A DNA stretch of 64,000 nt from Magnolia sinica (GCF_029962835.1 NC_080582.1:16128032-16192031); one strand, 5' to 3'. Counted from the stretch's first letter, positions 11,601 to 24,710 are shown. Numbers and translations are program-made. Notes: generated from the sequence alone by a model not told the origin.

Positions 11601-12276
11601 GATAGATTGAAGACATCTAATAACAATCTCCATCATGTCTTCAATAATGACAAACTACAGCTTCAAGCTGTATCTCTAGTTGCCTCCGTCATAATTCCAA
11701 TATTGTCGTTGCTTCCCATGTACACTCTGTATTCGTCAAGTCTTCGCGAAACCGAGAGAAGTCGCATAGAACTTGAACTTCTTTGTGGGAACCACCTTTG
11801 TATGCATGTCCGATAGATTCACGCTTGTGTGGATCTTCTTAAGAGTTACTTCACCTTCCTCAAACACATGTCGTATAAAATGATGATAAACATCAATATA
11901 TTTAGTACGAGGATGCTAAACCGAGTTCTTCACGAAATTGATCGTGCTTTCGTGGTCACAATTTATTGGCACAGATTTCTTCTGAAGCCCACACTGATTT
12001 ATCATCCCTCTCTAGCAAATACCTTCTTAGAAAGCTTCCATCACCGTCATATACTATGCTTCAGTTGTTAAAAGAGTCACCACAGACTGAAGTTTCAACA
12101 TTCAATTGATCGCTCCACCCCTGCTAGTACAAACGAGTAGATGGAAGTCGATCTCTTGTTATCAACATTACTTGTGTAATCGGCATCCTTGTATATAGCC
12201 TACCAACTTATCCTTAGACTTTTCAAATGTCAAGACGTAGTCTACTGTAATACTTAAGTAACCATTTAACTACCTC

Positions 12277-13349
12277 CTAGTATTGTTTACTGGGGTTAGA
12301 CATGTATCTGCTCACAACACCTACTACATATGAAATATTAGGTCTCGTAGAGCCCATGGCATATATCAGACTACCAACAATACTCGAATAGGGCACAAGA
12401 GATATCACTGAATTTTTTTCATCTGTAGTAGGACATTGTTCATAAGAAAGCTTAAAGTGAGCAGCATATGGTGTGCTAAACAGTTTTGCCATGTCCATAC
12501 CGAACTTAATAAATACATTCTTAAGGTATTATACCTGTGATAACCATAGCCTGCTCCTTTATCTGTCTATATAAATATATGTACCAAGAATCTTCTTTAC
12601 AGTCCCCAAATCTTTCATATCAAATGTCTTTGACAACTAAGTCTTCAACATTTCAATATCAGATATGTTATGGCTGGCAATGAGTATGTCATCTACGTAC
12701 AATACTCATACAATGAACTTTCCATCATTTAATGTCTTGTAATAGATACAATGATCATATTCACTTTTGGTAAATCAATAACCTATCATGAAAGTAACAA
12801 ATCTTTTATACCACTGCCTAAGTGACTATTTCAGACCATAAAAAAACATTCTCAACCTATAAAATTTATTCTTATCCCCTTCACTTTGAACCCTTTTAGT
12901 TGCTTCATGTAAATGTATTTCTCCAACTCCCCATGTAGGAAAGTAGTTCTCACATCCATCTGTTCTTATTCCAGGTTGTATTGGACAATTATCTCCAATA
13001 CAAATATGATAGACACCTGCTTGACTATAGGTGTGAAAATCTCACTAAAGTCGACATTCTCCTTTTGCGTATACCCTTTCGCAACCAAAATTGCCTTGTA
13101 TCTATCCCACTTCTTGTTGTAAATCTGCTTATAACCGATCGCTTTACGCTTCACTGGAAGCTCAAGAATGTGTCTAACATCTTTTAGAATATGGTCCACC
13201 CCATCGAACATTCTGATGCGCATTGAACCGATTCCAATAACTTTACAAACATTATCATTTCCCATAAAAATATGTCCACAATTGTACTCGTTGTATGTGG
13301 TGAACCAATCCGTGTGAGAAGTCGTGTGGTATAAGGCCATCGAATCCAA
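12277..13349 (-). pseudogene. Copia pol remnant: protease-side sequence fused to reverse transcriptase
   Basis: At 13349-13170 the frame reads WFTTYN, then HIFMGND and DVRHILELP, the stretch that normally precedes integrase in Copia polyproteins. It then passes directly into RYKAILVAKGYTQKE (about 13095), the start of the reverse transcriptase domain, so the integrase is deleted. Further on are FYGLK (about 12845), the catalytic YVDD box (LYVDDIL, about 12703-12683) and YSSIVGSLIYAM with TRPNISY (about 12400-12330). Several in-frame stops occur. The element cannot encode a working polymerase and must be non-autonomous. Confidence 0.8.
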
Positions 13350-13666
13350 AATCCAGTCATTACTAAGCTAACTAAATTTTAATGCAATCAAGATATCACC
13401 TCCATCCACCTCCTCGCATGATTGCATTGTGTTAGCCTCTTTTGGCACATTCTCTGATTTTTTTTTTTTCCTTTTGAGCTTTAGGGTTCCCATAGTCCTT
13501 CTTCATATGTCATGTCATTACACAATTCCAGTACTTCTTCTTATCCTTCCCTTTTAATTTGGATCGCGATTGAGAATTACACTTCTCCCTTTTAGTTTTC
13601 ATTCTCCTAATAACCAATGCATCCATAGAGGTACTTCTATTGTTGTCCTTCTATCTTAACTGCTTC

Positions 13667-14200
<534 letters not shown>

Positions 14201-14522
14201 GATGGTCTTTTAATCCAGGACATTGTCTACTAGGAACAATTATATTGAGGTTGTAAGCCCCTCGTTTAGTTAATCACACTCTTCATCAGTCATAAATGCA
14301 CGATGTTTTGTCTTGTCAAGGAGAGCGTGTTGCAATTCTTACTGAATTACGATGCCTCTCATCTTAACCTTCAATAATTCAAACTTATTTCTTCCAGTGA
14401 ACTTCTCCATTTTATACTTAATATTAAATCCCTCAAAAGTCATATTTTCATATTGAAAAAAAAAAAAAAAAAACCCTTAAAACCCCAACGTTATCTATGA
14501 TACCACTTTTTCAGGAGATCCA

Positions 14523-14944
14523 TGGAAGCAACCCCGAGTTTGAATCAAACAATAAGAGATAAAATAAATAAAGCACACAAAGAACACAAGGTTTCATATG
14601 GAAAAACCCTCACGGGAATAACCCACAACACAAAGCGACAATGAATCTACTGTGATAATCAATGTTATAAGAGATGAAAGAAATTATCGATCTGTGAATA
14701 AACCTCAAAAACTATACAAAAAACCCTACCTTTGATTTTTCTTTACTCACAAAAGCCTTAAACATGTTTTTCAAAACCCTAATCCTCGATTACCAACCTT
14801 AATCCTTGATCAGATCGATTCCATTGACAACCCATCAATGGGATCGAAGCCATCTTTGATCGGATTGATTTGGACCAAAAAATTGTCTAGTGATCAAAGG
14901 CCAAAAAAACGGATTTATCTCGATGAGATCAAGTGAGCTTTCGT
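14523..14944 (-). repeat. Copia LTR (5' LTR in element orientation), outer end truncated
   Basis: Matches 11063 onwards. It stops in agctttcgtagaacttcc at about 14944, where family-2 repeat sequence begins. Confidence 0.65.
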
Positions 14945-15418
14945 AGAACTTCCTTCCAAGGGAAGCTGGTGGGGCCCGCCGTGATATTTGTGGGAAATTC
15001 ACTTCGCCCATCCATTTTGCTAGACCATGTTAGGACATGACCCAAAAAATGATGCAAATCCAAAACTCAAGTGGGCCATATGATAAGAAAATGTGAGTAG
15101 GTAAATGCTCGCTGTTGAAACCTCCCTAGGGTCCAACATGATTTTATATGCAATCCATAACATCCGTAAGATCATTCCTACTTGAATGAACTGAAAACAC
15201 AAAAAATTAGCCTGATCTAGAACTTTTGTGACCCCACGAATGTTTCAACAATGGACATTCAATATTGTGGTGCAGTCCGATTGAGTTTTGGATTTGCATC
15301 AATTTTGGGCCCATGTCTTAACATGTTCTGCAAAAAATGGTTGGATGGGGTGGATTTCTCACAAACATCATGGTGGCCCCACCTAGCTTCCCATCAGCTT
15401 TCACAGGGAATCCCCGTC
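14945..15418. repeat. Family-2 foldback repeat, left end missing
   Basis: It runs from aagggaagctggtggggccc to the normal right end (gctttcacagggaatccccg). The outermost ~25 bp of the left arm are missing compared with 5803-6305. It lies between the Copia LTR and the right half of the duplicated block. Confidence 0.6.
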
Positions 15419-16330
15419 CTTGCCATTTGCAATCCTCATTTTGGATGGCAGATGGTCACCATCTCTCCCATGCATCTAAGATTGGCCCTTGTCCATTTAT
15501 AGTTCTTCATAGTGACAAATCTCATTCTTGGGAACTTCTTGGCTCTAGAATTTCTAAAGAGGTTTTTGAACTTCGAGGTTTTCTCTGATATTGTTAGGAA
15601 AATTTTGCTAAAACTAAAACTATTATTATAAATTAACTATTATTATAAATTTAAAAATAGTTTAAAATTTTAAACATAAACCAGTTCTAATTTGGTATTT
15701 TTATGGGAAAGTTCATGCTTTTGGAGAATGGAAATTAACCAAGTACTCTGGTATATTGTTTTTCTTTAAAAGTAATGAAGCTAGAAAATTTTGTGGCCCA
15801 TCTGGTATGTATATATGACACCTAAGTCTGTCAAACATCTACAACCAACTATAATGATTACTCAGCATAATAATTACAGGGATGAAATTTTTTTTTGATT
15901 GAATCACAAGATAAGCTGCAAGTGCATTTTGATGTTTTTAAGTGGTGCATACTACTTATTATGGCCTGGCTCATCTTCCATTTAGATTTACCAAACTTTT
16001 TGTTCTCAACATCATAGCTGATTACACCAATTTGACAGATTGAATATCATAGAAAATATCATGTGGGCCCCACAATTATTCGCTTTACTACTTTATAAAG
16101 AAAAGAGTGCACGGTGAGCATTATAATAATTTCACCACTTAAAAAGCACTTCTCCATCGTTTAATTCACAGGGATATTATCCGGTAAAATCCCAAACCGT
16201 GAGGAATTTTGCTATAAAAATTCCTAATATCAGATAATATTTACATTATTAAGCTGAAAAAGCCGAGCAATTCAAAACAATTGATATTTTAAAAATCTCA
16301 CGGTAATATTGTTTATCTTATTTCCCACAA
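15419..16330. repeat. Duplicated intergenic block, copy 1, right part
   Basis: Homologous to about 37470-38150. Shared sequence includes tttggatggcagatggtcac/tttggatggcagacggtcac and ctaagattggcccttg. It is AT-rich beyond 15600. No gene is seen. Confidence 0.65.
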
Positions 16331-16599
16331 TATTATAGTAAGATATTCAACATAATAGATTTTTGTCACAGTGCTAATCCTCTGTTTGTTAGCATGAAAC
16401 CAATTCTACACTTAGGTCTGCAATTGCCAGACTTTTCCTATGATTTTGTAATGCAAGGCTGCGGCTTCTCTATAAAAAGCAGTGCTTTGTACATCATTCC
16501 AAATCTCACCCTTGTGGCTGCTTGTTCATCATATTATCTGATACCTACAAATTAGAGAAACCATTCTTTTGGGTTCTGTCCTTAACTGTATGAGCCACA

Positions 16600-17180
16600 A
16601 CAAGTGTAACAGAAGCGAGCTTTGTGAGCCCCATCAATTAGACGTACATTTCCATGGTGGTCCACGGCCTAAATATCAGGCCAATCTATGAAATAGGTGG
16701 GCCACACCATAGACAACAATTGAGAGTAGATGCTCACGCATTGAAATCCTCCTGATTGTTTATAGAGCCCACGGAGATGTAGTCTAGACATCCAACCTGT
16801 CCATTGTGTGTCCTACTTGGATGAGGAGTTGCACCAAATTTCAGGGCATTTCAAAACTCAAGTGGGCCCTGCCAAGTGCTTTTAAATGTTTTGGGCATGA
16901 TTTTACATGGTTTTAAATTGTGTGACCCACCTAAGCTTCAAATATGGTTGATAGAAATCTCATAACATAGAGGGGACCCACCAAATGTACGTTGTGGATG
17001 TCCAAACACACATAACGATGGGTCCTTTAGAGTTCGACATCATGGGAACTTCCAATGAGGCCAACCATTTCCACTTGATTTTCCAGATAATACCCTCAAA
17101 TTTTGGAAATCTCGTGAGAAATTTCTGGAGTGAGAAATTGCTGAGAACAGGTTATGTCACTATGGTGTCAACCGAGCACT
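16600..17180. repeat. Family-4 foldback repeat, diverged copy
   Basis: Words such as aggtgggccacaccatag, aactcaagtgggccctgc, gtgcttttaaatgtttt and gaggggacccaccaaatg match the complete element at 58241-58786. The stretch before it (16330-16600) is AT-rich and shows nothing recognisable. Confidence 0.45.
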
Positions 17181-17608
17181 GATGGACCTTGATATTTGAC
17201 CTGTAGATGGTAGAAAATGGTATCAAATACAAGTTTTTAACTCAAAATGTCACTTATCCCCACTGGTGATCTGTCCTTGGGGATATGGCCCATCCACACT
17301 GGATCAAATGGTCCCAATCATAGATACAATAGATGTTCTGTCACGCTCATCTATGTTATAGTTGCATCTCTTACTGATAAATTTAGGCTTGGATATTTTA
17401 GTCCATGTCGCAATCAGATCCAACATGAAAATATCAAAGCTAGTTAGAAGCTGCCTGCGAACATAGTCTTGAAGATTTTAACAGAAAGATCGAACAAGAT
17501 CAATTGTTTAGATGTTCTGCTACAAGTAATGAACATTTCTATATCCTACAAAAACGAATATTCTAAACCTTTTTGTCATTAACACTTTCTAAAGATTAAT
17601 TTTGAGTC
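17181..17608. other. Unassigned intergenic sequence
   Basis: I recognise no gene or repeat family here. The open frame at 17247-17447 is short and without known motifs. Confidence 0.4.
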
Positions 17609-18310
17609 TGATGTAGAGCAGGTCGCGTACAGTTACATGGCCAAGATGGATCAGAAAAGGCCCGGTCGACGACGGAAGTGATCCGGACCATCGAACCTTA
17701 AATCGAGCGTATCTTGCAATCCGGAATGAGTTATCTGACGTAAAATATATGATTTTGGGGTAGAACGAGCTACTAAAGCCAACCAACCCCGCTACGCCGG
17801 GTTACACAGCCCGGAATTGCGAAAAACCCCTGGATCGATGGTCGTTTCCCTGTTTTAATTTCGCTTTTACTATAAATAGTAAGTTTTAGTTTGATTATAA
17901 CTCTTCATCCGTCGGGCTTTAGGAGTTGCGCCCAACGTGAAAAGAGCTTAGAATAATTAGGAGAACGGTTTGGTGAAGCCAAATAGGACACTTACTATTT
18001 TTGGCCGAAAACCTTGCTCACTAGTAGACATCACGACCGTCTATAAATAGTAAGTTTACTATTTATAGTAAGTCGCGGATTCTAGGAGTTTGAGTTGTAG
18101 TTTGATTCTGATTTCTTTCCCATTGCTTGGTACCCCTATTTAAAGGGTTGTGAACTCGTTTTTATTCATCAATTAATCAATTTCAAATTTATTAGAATTT
18201 ATTTCTATTTTCTGCTTTCTTTCCTCGTGGATTCGAGAAGTCTCTGTGAGGAGTCCAGAGAAGCTCCGTGGATTCGAGTAGTTATCCTTATCACGTTCAT
18301 CCCTGCGTCA
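17609..18310 (+). repeat. 5' LTR of the chromovirus-type element
   Basis: The 702-bp LTR starts TGATGTAGAGCAGG and ends CATCCCTGCGTCA, so its tips are inverted (tgatg...cgtca). Boundaries were set by comparison with the complete solo LTR at 45439-46112. It contains a TATA-like tatttaaagg (about 18151) and, at about 18040-18072, a palindromic pair of ctataaatagtaa words. The five bases before it are gagtc; the partner duplication is not in view. Confidence 0.8.
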
Positions 18311-18420
18311 CATATAGCTTTTCATTTTTGTATATTTAATTCCCTTATGCACTAGATGGGGTTTTCAGTTTTGCATGCGTATCTACAAGGGTAAATTATC
18401 TTTCGGAGAGTCAGTTGGCC

Positions 18421-19200
18421 ATGCAAGGGCTGCAGGTAACTCTCGACCGTCTTGCGGACGCGCTACTTCTGCCCCGAGCCCTAAGTGGTGCTCCACCACC
18501 TTTGGTTGCTCCACCACCCATGGTTGCTGTACGACACAATCCCGATTTTCATAGAGCACTACCAGTGGCAAATCGTAGGGCTACACCAGATGATTCAAGT
18601 TCTAGCGACGAGGACTTTAATGAGAGTTTTGCTCAACGACCAATCCATGGAGGTGATCATCTATATCGTGCTGAAAGAGACTATCGAGGTAAGGCTGAAC
18701 TTCCTAGTTTTAACGGTTTATTACGTATAGAAGATTTTCTCGATTGACTAGCCGAAGTAAAGAGATTTTAATTACATGGACGTGCCAGATCATAAAAGGG
18801 TAAAATTGGTAGCGTTTAAATTAAAATCTGGTGCTTCTGCATGGTGGAAACAATTACAACTCTCACGAGCCCGCCGAACAAGGCGCCTATCTCATCATGG
18901 CCACGGATGAGGCGTCTTCTTCGATCTCGATTTCTCCCGAGTGATTATGAGCGGCTATTATTCCGGAATATCAAAATTGCGAGGCAAGGAAATCGAGCGA
19001 TTCTGATTATCTTGAAGAATTCCAACGGTGGCTACACGAAATAATCTGTCGAGTCATAGAAGGTAGCACGATTTATAGGTGGGTTGCGACCGATAATTCA
19101 GAACCGAGTTCAGATGTACCCAGTCAGGACTGTGGATGAAGCAGTTCAATTGGCAAGTAGGGTAGAAACATAACTTGCAAGAGCTCCTGCTCGTCCATAT
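18421..19200 (+). pseudogene. Chromovirus gag remnant
   Basis: It starts MQGLQVTLDRLADALL and continues through YRAERDYRGKAELPSFNG and, in another frame, VKLVAFKLKSGASAWWK, the typical plant Ty3 capsid region. Stops (TGA at about 18745) and single-base frame changes break it. The normal product is the structural particle protein. Confidence 0.7.
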
Positions 19201-19218
19201 CCTTCAACTCGACCCCTT

Positions 19219-22200
19219 ATGACGGGTCCCACGCAGGATCCAGTGCTGCCACGAGGAAAAGACCCAGTACCTCAACTTCCTACAACCGCAAACCGTGATA
19301 CGGGGAGCGGCTCATCCAAGCCTCAACATGCAGCACCTACAACAGCGAGTCCGAGTAGGATTCCAAATCCTTATGCTCGACCAAGGTCGAACAATTGTTA
19401 CCGCTGTGGCCAACCAGGCCACTTATCAAACACTTGCCCTCAACGTCCCGCAGCACACTTGACTATAAACGAAGGGGGCACTGAAGATGAGGCCGTAGAG
19501 GAAGGCCATCGCTTTGATGAACATGAACAAATCACTGAAGAAATAGCAGGTGGCGATGAAATGACGGGCGAGGATCGTGGTGAATTTCTAGTTGTGAGGC
19601 GATTGTTGTATGCTCCACGAAAGGAATTACATCCACAACGACACAATATATTTCGTACTCGGTGCACCGTCAATGGAAAGGTCTGTGATGTGATCATAGA
19701 CAGTGGTAGTAGCGAGAACATCGTTTCAAGAGTGATGGTGGACAAGTTGCGGCTACCAACGATGAAACATCCTTCCCCGTACTCAATTGGCTGGATAAAA
19801 AAGGTGAATGAGACCAAGGTAACTGAACAATGCACTATCTCATTTTCAATTGGCAAAAATTATAAAGATCAAATACTTTGTGACGTGGTCGATATGGAAG
19901 CTTGTCATATGTTACTCGGTCAACCCTGGCAGTCGGACCGTGATGCGATCCATCGGGGACGAGATAATGTTTACGTATTTGTCAAGGATAGTCGAAAAAT
20001 AATCCTTGCCCCTATGGCACCAGAGAACCACCCTGAAGCCTCTAAAGTGGAGGGGAGTTCCCTCTTGACCATTCGGGATTTTATGGAAGAATCCAAGGAA
20101 ACCGGCGAGGTATACGCTGTAGTGGTGAAGGGCGAGGAAGAGGAACCCTCAAACATCCCTCCAAGTTTAAGACTGCTGCTAAACGAATTCAAAGAAGTCT
20201 GGCCTGAGGATTTACCTGATGGATTGCCCCCTATGAGGGACATCCAACATCACATAGGCCTTGTCCCTAGGGCTAGCCTGCCAAATCGCCCTCATTATCG
20301 GATGAGTCCGAAGGAGTGTGAGATACTTCAGGGGCAAGTAGAGGAATTGATCCGTAAGGGTCTCTTGAGAGAGAGCATGAGCCCATGTGCCGTACCAGCA
20401 TTATTAACACTAAAAAAAGATGGAAGCTGGCGCATGTGTGTCGACAGCCGAGCAATCAACAAAATTACCATCAAATATCGGTTCCCAATACCACGGTTGG
20501 ACGACATGCTCGATATGTTAGAAGGGGCCAAGGTGTTCTCTAAACTAGATCTAAGGAGCGGGTACCATCAGATTCGTATTCGACCCGGTGATGAGTGGAA
20601 AACGGCATTCAAGACCAAGGAAGGGTTGTATGAGTGGCTGGTCATGCCCTTTGACCTATCAAACGCACTAAGTACTTTTATGCATTTGATGAATCAAGTT
20701 CTAAAACCGTTCACTGGCTGATTTGTGGTAGTATATTTTGATGACATATTGATATATAGCCAGGATGAGGCGGAGCACAGGAAACATCTCAGGTAGGTGC
20801 TGCAGGTCCTACAAATTAACAAGTTGTACCTCAACTTGAAGAAGTGTAGTTTTTTAACTGACAGCCTATTATTTCTAGGATTTGTTGTAACATCCACAGG
20901 CATTCGTGTGGACGATGAAAAGGTGCGAGCTATTAGGGAATGGCCGATCCCGACAAACATTCATGAGGTGAGGAGTTTTCACGGGTTGGCGACTTTCTAT
21001 CGTCGATTTGTGCGAGATTTTAGCACCATAGTCGCGCCTATAACAGATTGCATGAAAAAAGGACCGTTCCAGTGGACCGATAAAGCTGATAAGAGCTTTC
21101 ATGAGATCAAGCAGCGTTTGTCTACAACACCGGTCTTGGTGCTTCCTAATTTCAACAAATTGTTTGAGGTTGAGTGTGACGCTTCATATGTCGAAATTGG
21201 AGGAGTATTATCACAGGAAGGCAGGCCGGTAGCCTTCTACAGTGAGAAGCTCAGCGAAGCCCGAAAGAAGTGGTCGACTTATGAGCTTGAGTTGTACGCA
21301 GTTGTTCAGGCGCTGCGACATTGGCGACATTATCTGATTCAAAGAGAGTTTGTTTTGTACACTGACCATCAAGCATTAAAGTTTATTAATAGTCAGACTA
21401 ACGTGAATCGTGTGCATGCTAGATGGGTTGCGTTTTTACAGGAATTCACGTTCGTTCTGAAGCACAAGTCAGGGCAGCAGAACAAGGTGGCTGATGCACT
21501 TAGCCGTCGTGCATCACTACTAGTAACAATGAGCAACGAGGTAGTCGGCTTTGACTGTTTCAAGGAGCTGTATGCCGAAGATGAGGACTTCAAAGATTCT
21601 TGAATGAAGTGTCAAGAAGGTCACCCCAGTGACCTTCATATACAGGACGATTTTCTCTTCAAAGGGAATCGATTGTGCATCCCCCAAAGTTCTCTGAGGG
21701 AGCAGATTATTCAGGAGCTACATGGAGGTGGCCTCGGTGGACACCTGGGGCGAGACAAGACGCGAGCTCTTGTGGAAGAGTGGTATTACTGGCCGCAATT
21801 AGTACGCGATGTGGGAAAAGCCGTACAACGTTGTCATGTTTGTCAGACCTCCAAGGGGCAATATCAGAATACGGGCCTCTACACCCCGTTACCTGTGCCT
21901 AACGGCCCTTGGGAGGATTTATCAATGGACTTTGTACTTGGTCTCCCACGAACACAACGCGGCATGGATTCGGTGTTCGTGGTGGTAGATCGTTTCTCAA
22001 AGATGGCGCACTTTATCCCATGCAAGAAGACCCTCGATGCAACACACGTGGCGAATTTATTTTTCAAGGAGGTCGTTCGGCTACACGGGGTTTCCAAGAC
22101 CATTACTTCTGATCGTGACACGAAGTTCATTAGCCACTTTTGGCGGACTTTATGGAATCGATTCGATACACGACTTCAATTTAGTAGTGCTTACCACCCA

Positions 22201-22495
22201 CAGACTGATGGGCAGACCGAAGTTGTGAATCGCACGTTGGGAAACCTCCTTCGCTGTATTTCAGGAGAAAAACCGAAGCAGTGAGATTTGGCCTTATCTC
22301 AAGCAGAGTTTGCATTCAACAATATGGTGAACCGCTCGACAGGGAGATCACCGTTCCAGATTATTTACGGACGAGTGCCTCGCCACACACTTGACTTGGT
22401 TCCTCTGCCCAAGCACCCAGGCACGAGCATTGCAGCAGAACATATGGCAGACAAGATCATGGGCATCCATGCAGAAGTGCAGACCAAGCTACATG
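19219..22495 (+). pseudogene. Chromovirus pol remnant with four in-frame stops, truncated in integrase
   Basis: One reading frame holds throughout. It contains a CCHC zinc knuckle (CX2CX4HX4C near residues 60-73 counted from 19219), an aspartic protease site (IIDSGSS, ~160), reverse transcriptase ([20 protein letters not shown] at about 20734), RNase H ([15 protein letters not shown]) and integrase (zinc-binding CHVCQ, then [24 protein letters not shown]). Stops are TGA 20719-20721, TAG 20794-20796, TGA 21601-21603 and TGA 22282-22284. All four could arise by C-to-T or G-to-A transitions. The frame ends at 22495, at the junction with the next LTR, so the chromodomain end is missing. Confidence 0.9.
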
Positions 22496-23614
22496 TGTAA
22501 GACCCGTGTCCTAATCCGTACTGTTCCGTTGGCTTCCGCGGTCCTTCCGGTCAAATTCCGGCAACCTTCGCACCATATCCGGTGTTTGTGCACGATCCTA
22601 AGCTGAGTCCCGCACACCGACGTCGGCTCAATTCGAAACTTATGTCTTGGCGATCGCGTCATCGCCGCGGTTTCAACGCCGTGACTTGCGCACCGAACCG
22701 ATACCCAGGCAAGAAGATGCCGATCAGCGTTTATTCCGAAGAAACACCGCGCATTGCGAATTTCGAGGGAATCTCTACGCAATACGTCCTATCAATCAAC
22801 CATTAAATACAACCTTATCTCAAGTACAACAACCCATCCCTCTTTCTCCAAAGTCAACTCTCTCTGTCTTCACCCATCCCTCTTTTACACACTTTTCAAA
22901 CAAACCCATGCTTCATTAATTACACCCATCACTCCATCACCTCATATCACTCCCATCCTCTCATTTTCTCTCTCATTTTCTCAAATCTCTCCAAGCAACC
23001 AAGCCTCTCACGTCCAACACTCCTCTCCCAAACCACAAGTGTGGTCCACCTTCCATCATCCATCTACACCCTCCCATCTCTCATCCACACCATTAATCCC
23101 CCATCATCCACCATCCAAGGTATAGGAAAGGTGCATTTGAAGACAAGGGAGCAAGGAGGAGGCTTAAAGGTGGGTGATCCACCGTCATTTCTCCTATATT
23201 TTTGGGCCACATGTGGTGGGACCCGTTTGATGTATGCATGTATGAAATGGAGGGCCCATAGTGGCGGGGTCCCTCCTCTATCTCACCGTGTAGCTCTCTC
23301 TATTTCTCTCTCTTTCCCTCTCTTTCTCTCTTCCTTAGAATGAAGTGGGCCCCTCCAATATATTAAATCTACTCTATCCATCAAATAGGGTGGCCCACCT
23401 CATTTTAGGACAGATCCACCCAATTTAGAGTAAATGATATATTATAATATTTTATTAATATTTATATATATGGTAGGCCATGATCATGTGGGACCTACCT
23501 TGATGACCATGGGCCACTCTCGCGTGGGACCCACCATTAGGCTTTTTTTATCCAAACCTTCCAAAAAAAAAAAAAACAAAAAAAAAAAGCAAAGGAAGAA
23601 AAGGTTACTTTTTA

Positions 23615-24250
23615 GTGGACTGCTCATGCAGGCCCCACCTTGATGTATGTATGTGATCCACACCGTCCAATCTATTCTCCAGTCTTCTTTAGGCGTTGAA
23701 CCAAAATTTTAATGCGATCTGATCATCAGGTGGGCCATAGCATCTAAAACTATGTAAAGACATGCCAGATCATAAAAAAGTACTCGGTGGGACTCACTTG
23801 AAGTTCGGATGCAGGTGAAACTAGTTCTGGACGGGTAGAACAGTGGGATACACATGATGGGTGGGCTGGATTGTGAATCACATCTCGGTGGGCCTCAAAA
23901 AAAAAATAAAATATAGTAATAAAATTTTTTTTCAAAGCAGCAGCGACGAGCGGGCGGACGCTGGGGCCTCACGGCTCCAGTTGTGGGCCCCACGTGATGT
24001 GTTTCGAACATCAAGGCCATGCATTCGGTGGGTCCCCACGTACCACCCATCCATCTCAAAAATCAGCCGTAAACAGAACTCAGGCGGGCCATACCATCTA
24101 GAATCATGTGAAGACATGTCTAAACATATAAAATCGCTTGGTGGGGCCTACCTGAGTTTTGGATGTCGCTGAAACTTGGCATGGACCGTCAGTTAGGTGG
24201 GACTCACATAATGGATGGGCTGGATTTGTGAACCACATTTCGGTGGGCCC
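23615..24250. repeat. Family-1/family-4 derived segments within the long LTR
   Basis: Two diverged segments (about 23620-23895 and 23970-24250) share ggtgggccatagcatcta/gcgggccataccatctag, agacatgccag/agacatgtcta and gggctggattgtgaa/gggctggatttgtgaa. They are related to family-4 repeats and may be an internal duplication of the LTR. Confidence 0.45.
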
Positions 24251-24276
24251 CACATCTGCCCCAAGGTCCAATGACC

Positions 24277-24710
24277 TCTTCAACAGGTTGGACGTGAAAT
24301 AATTATTGCAGTGGGCTCGCTGCCCACGTGAACCCCTCAACAGGTTGTATGGAAAATAAGTATTTCAGTGGGCCCTTGGCCCACACAACCCCTCAACAGG
24401 TTGTATGGAAAATAAATATTTCAGTGGGCCCTATCCAGGCCCATATCACCTCATGAATAGTTTGGATGTCAAATGATCCGGGCCCACGTGACCTTATGAA
24501 TAGATTGGGTGATAAATAAAAATTGTAGTGGGCCCTACCCGGGTCCACATGACCATATGAACAGTTGGTTGGAAAATAAACATTACGTTGGGCCCTAGGT
24601 TGCTTGGAAAAATAAACATTTCTGTGGGCCCCGGTCTGAATGACCTTAACAATGGGTTGGATGGGAAATAAACATTATGGTAGGCCCCTCATGGGACCCA
24701 CTGATGTATG
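24277..24710. repeat. Minisatellite of about 8 units (~55-60 bp) resembling the MITE core
   Basis: Each unit reads roughly aacaggttggatggaaaata, then aacatttcagtgggccct, then a variable link ending tgacctta. Eight degenerate units are visible. The unit corresponds to the central segment of family-1 repeats (for example cttatgaacaggttggat at 57171 and its continuation). Confidence 0.65.

Larger units (their letters stand above)
17609..22495 (+). mobile_element. Ty3/Gypsy retrotransposon, chromovirus-type, 3' part lost
   Basis: The order is 5' LTR, gag, protease, reverse transcriptase, RNase H, integrase, as in Ty3 elements. Sequence features of the polymerase ([20 protein letters not shown]) fit the plant chromovirus lineages (CRM, Reina or Galadriel); I cannot choose between them. 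The coding region stops at 22495, before any chromodomain, where another LTR begins. No clear primer-binding site follows the LTR, so the 18311-18420 leader may be altered. Numerous stops show it is dead. Confidence 0.85.

Noticed and set aside
18311-18420. Primer-binding site after the first Ty3 LTR
   Set aside because: No tgg-starting tRNA complement is seen in the first bases. The leader may be rearranged.
22582-23343. Several overlapping plus-strand frames in C-rich sequence
   Set aside because: Low-complexity Ser/Pro/His content inside a putative LTR, with no start context or domain.
24281-24710. Possible CRISPR-like array because of regular repeats
   Set aside because: The units are degenerate with no constant spacer size, in plant DNA, and match a MITE core; a minisatellite explains it.
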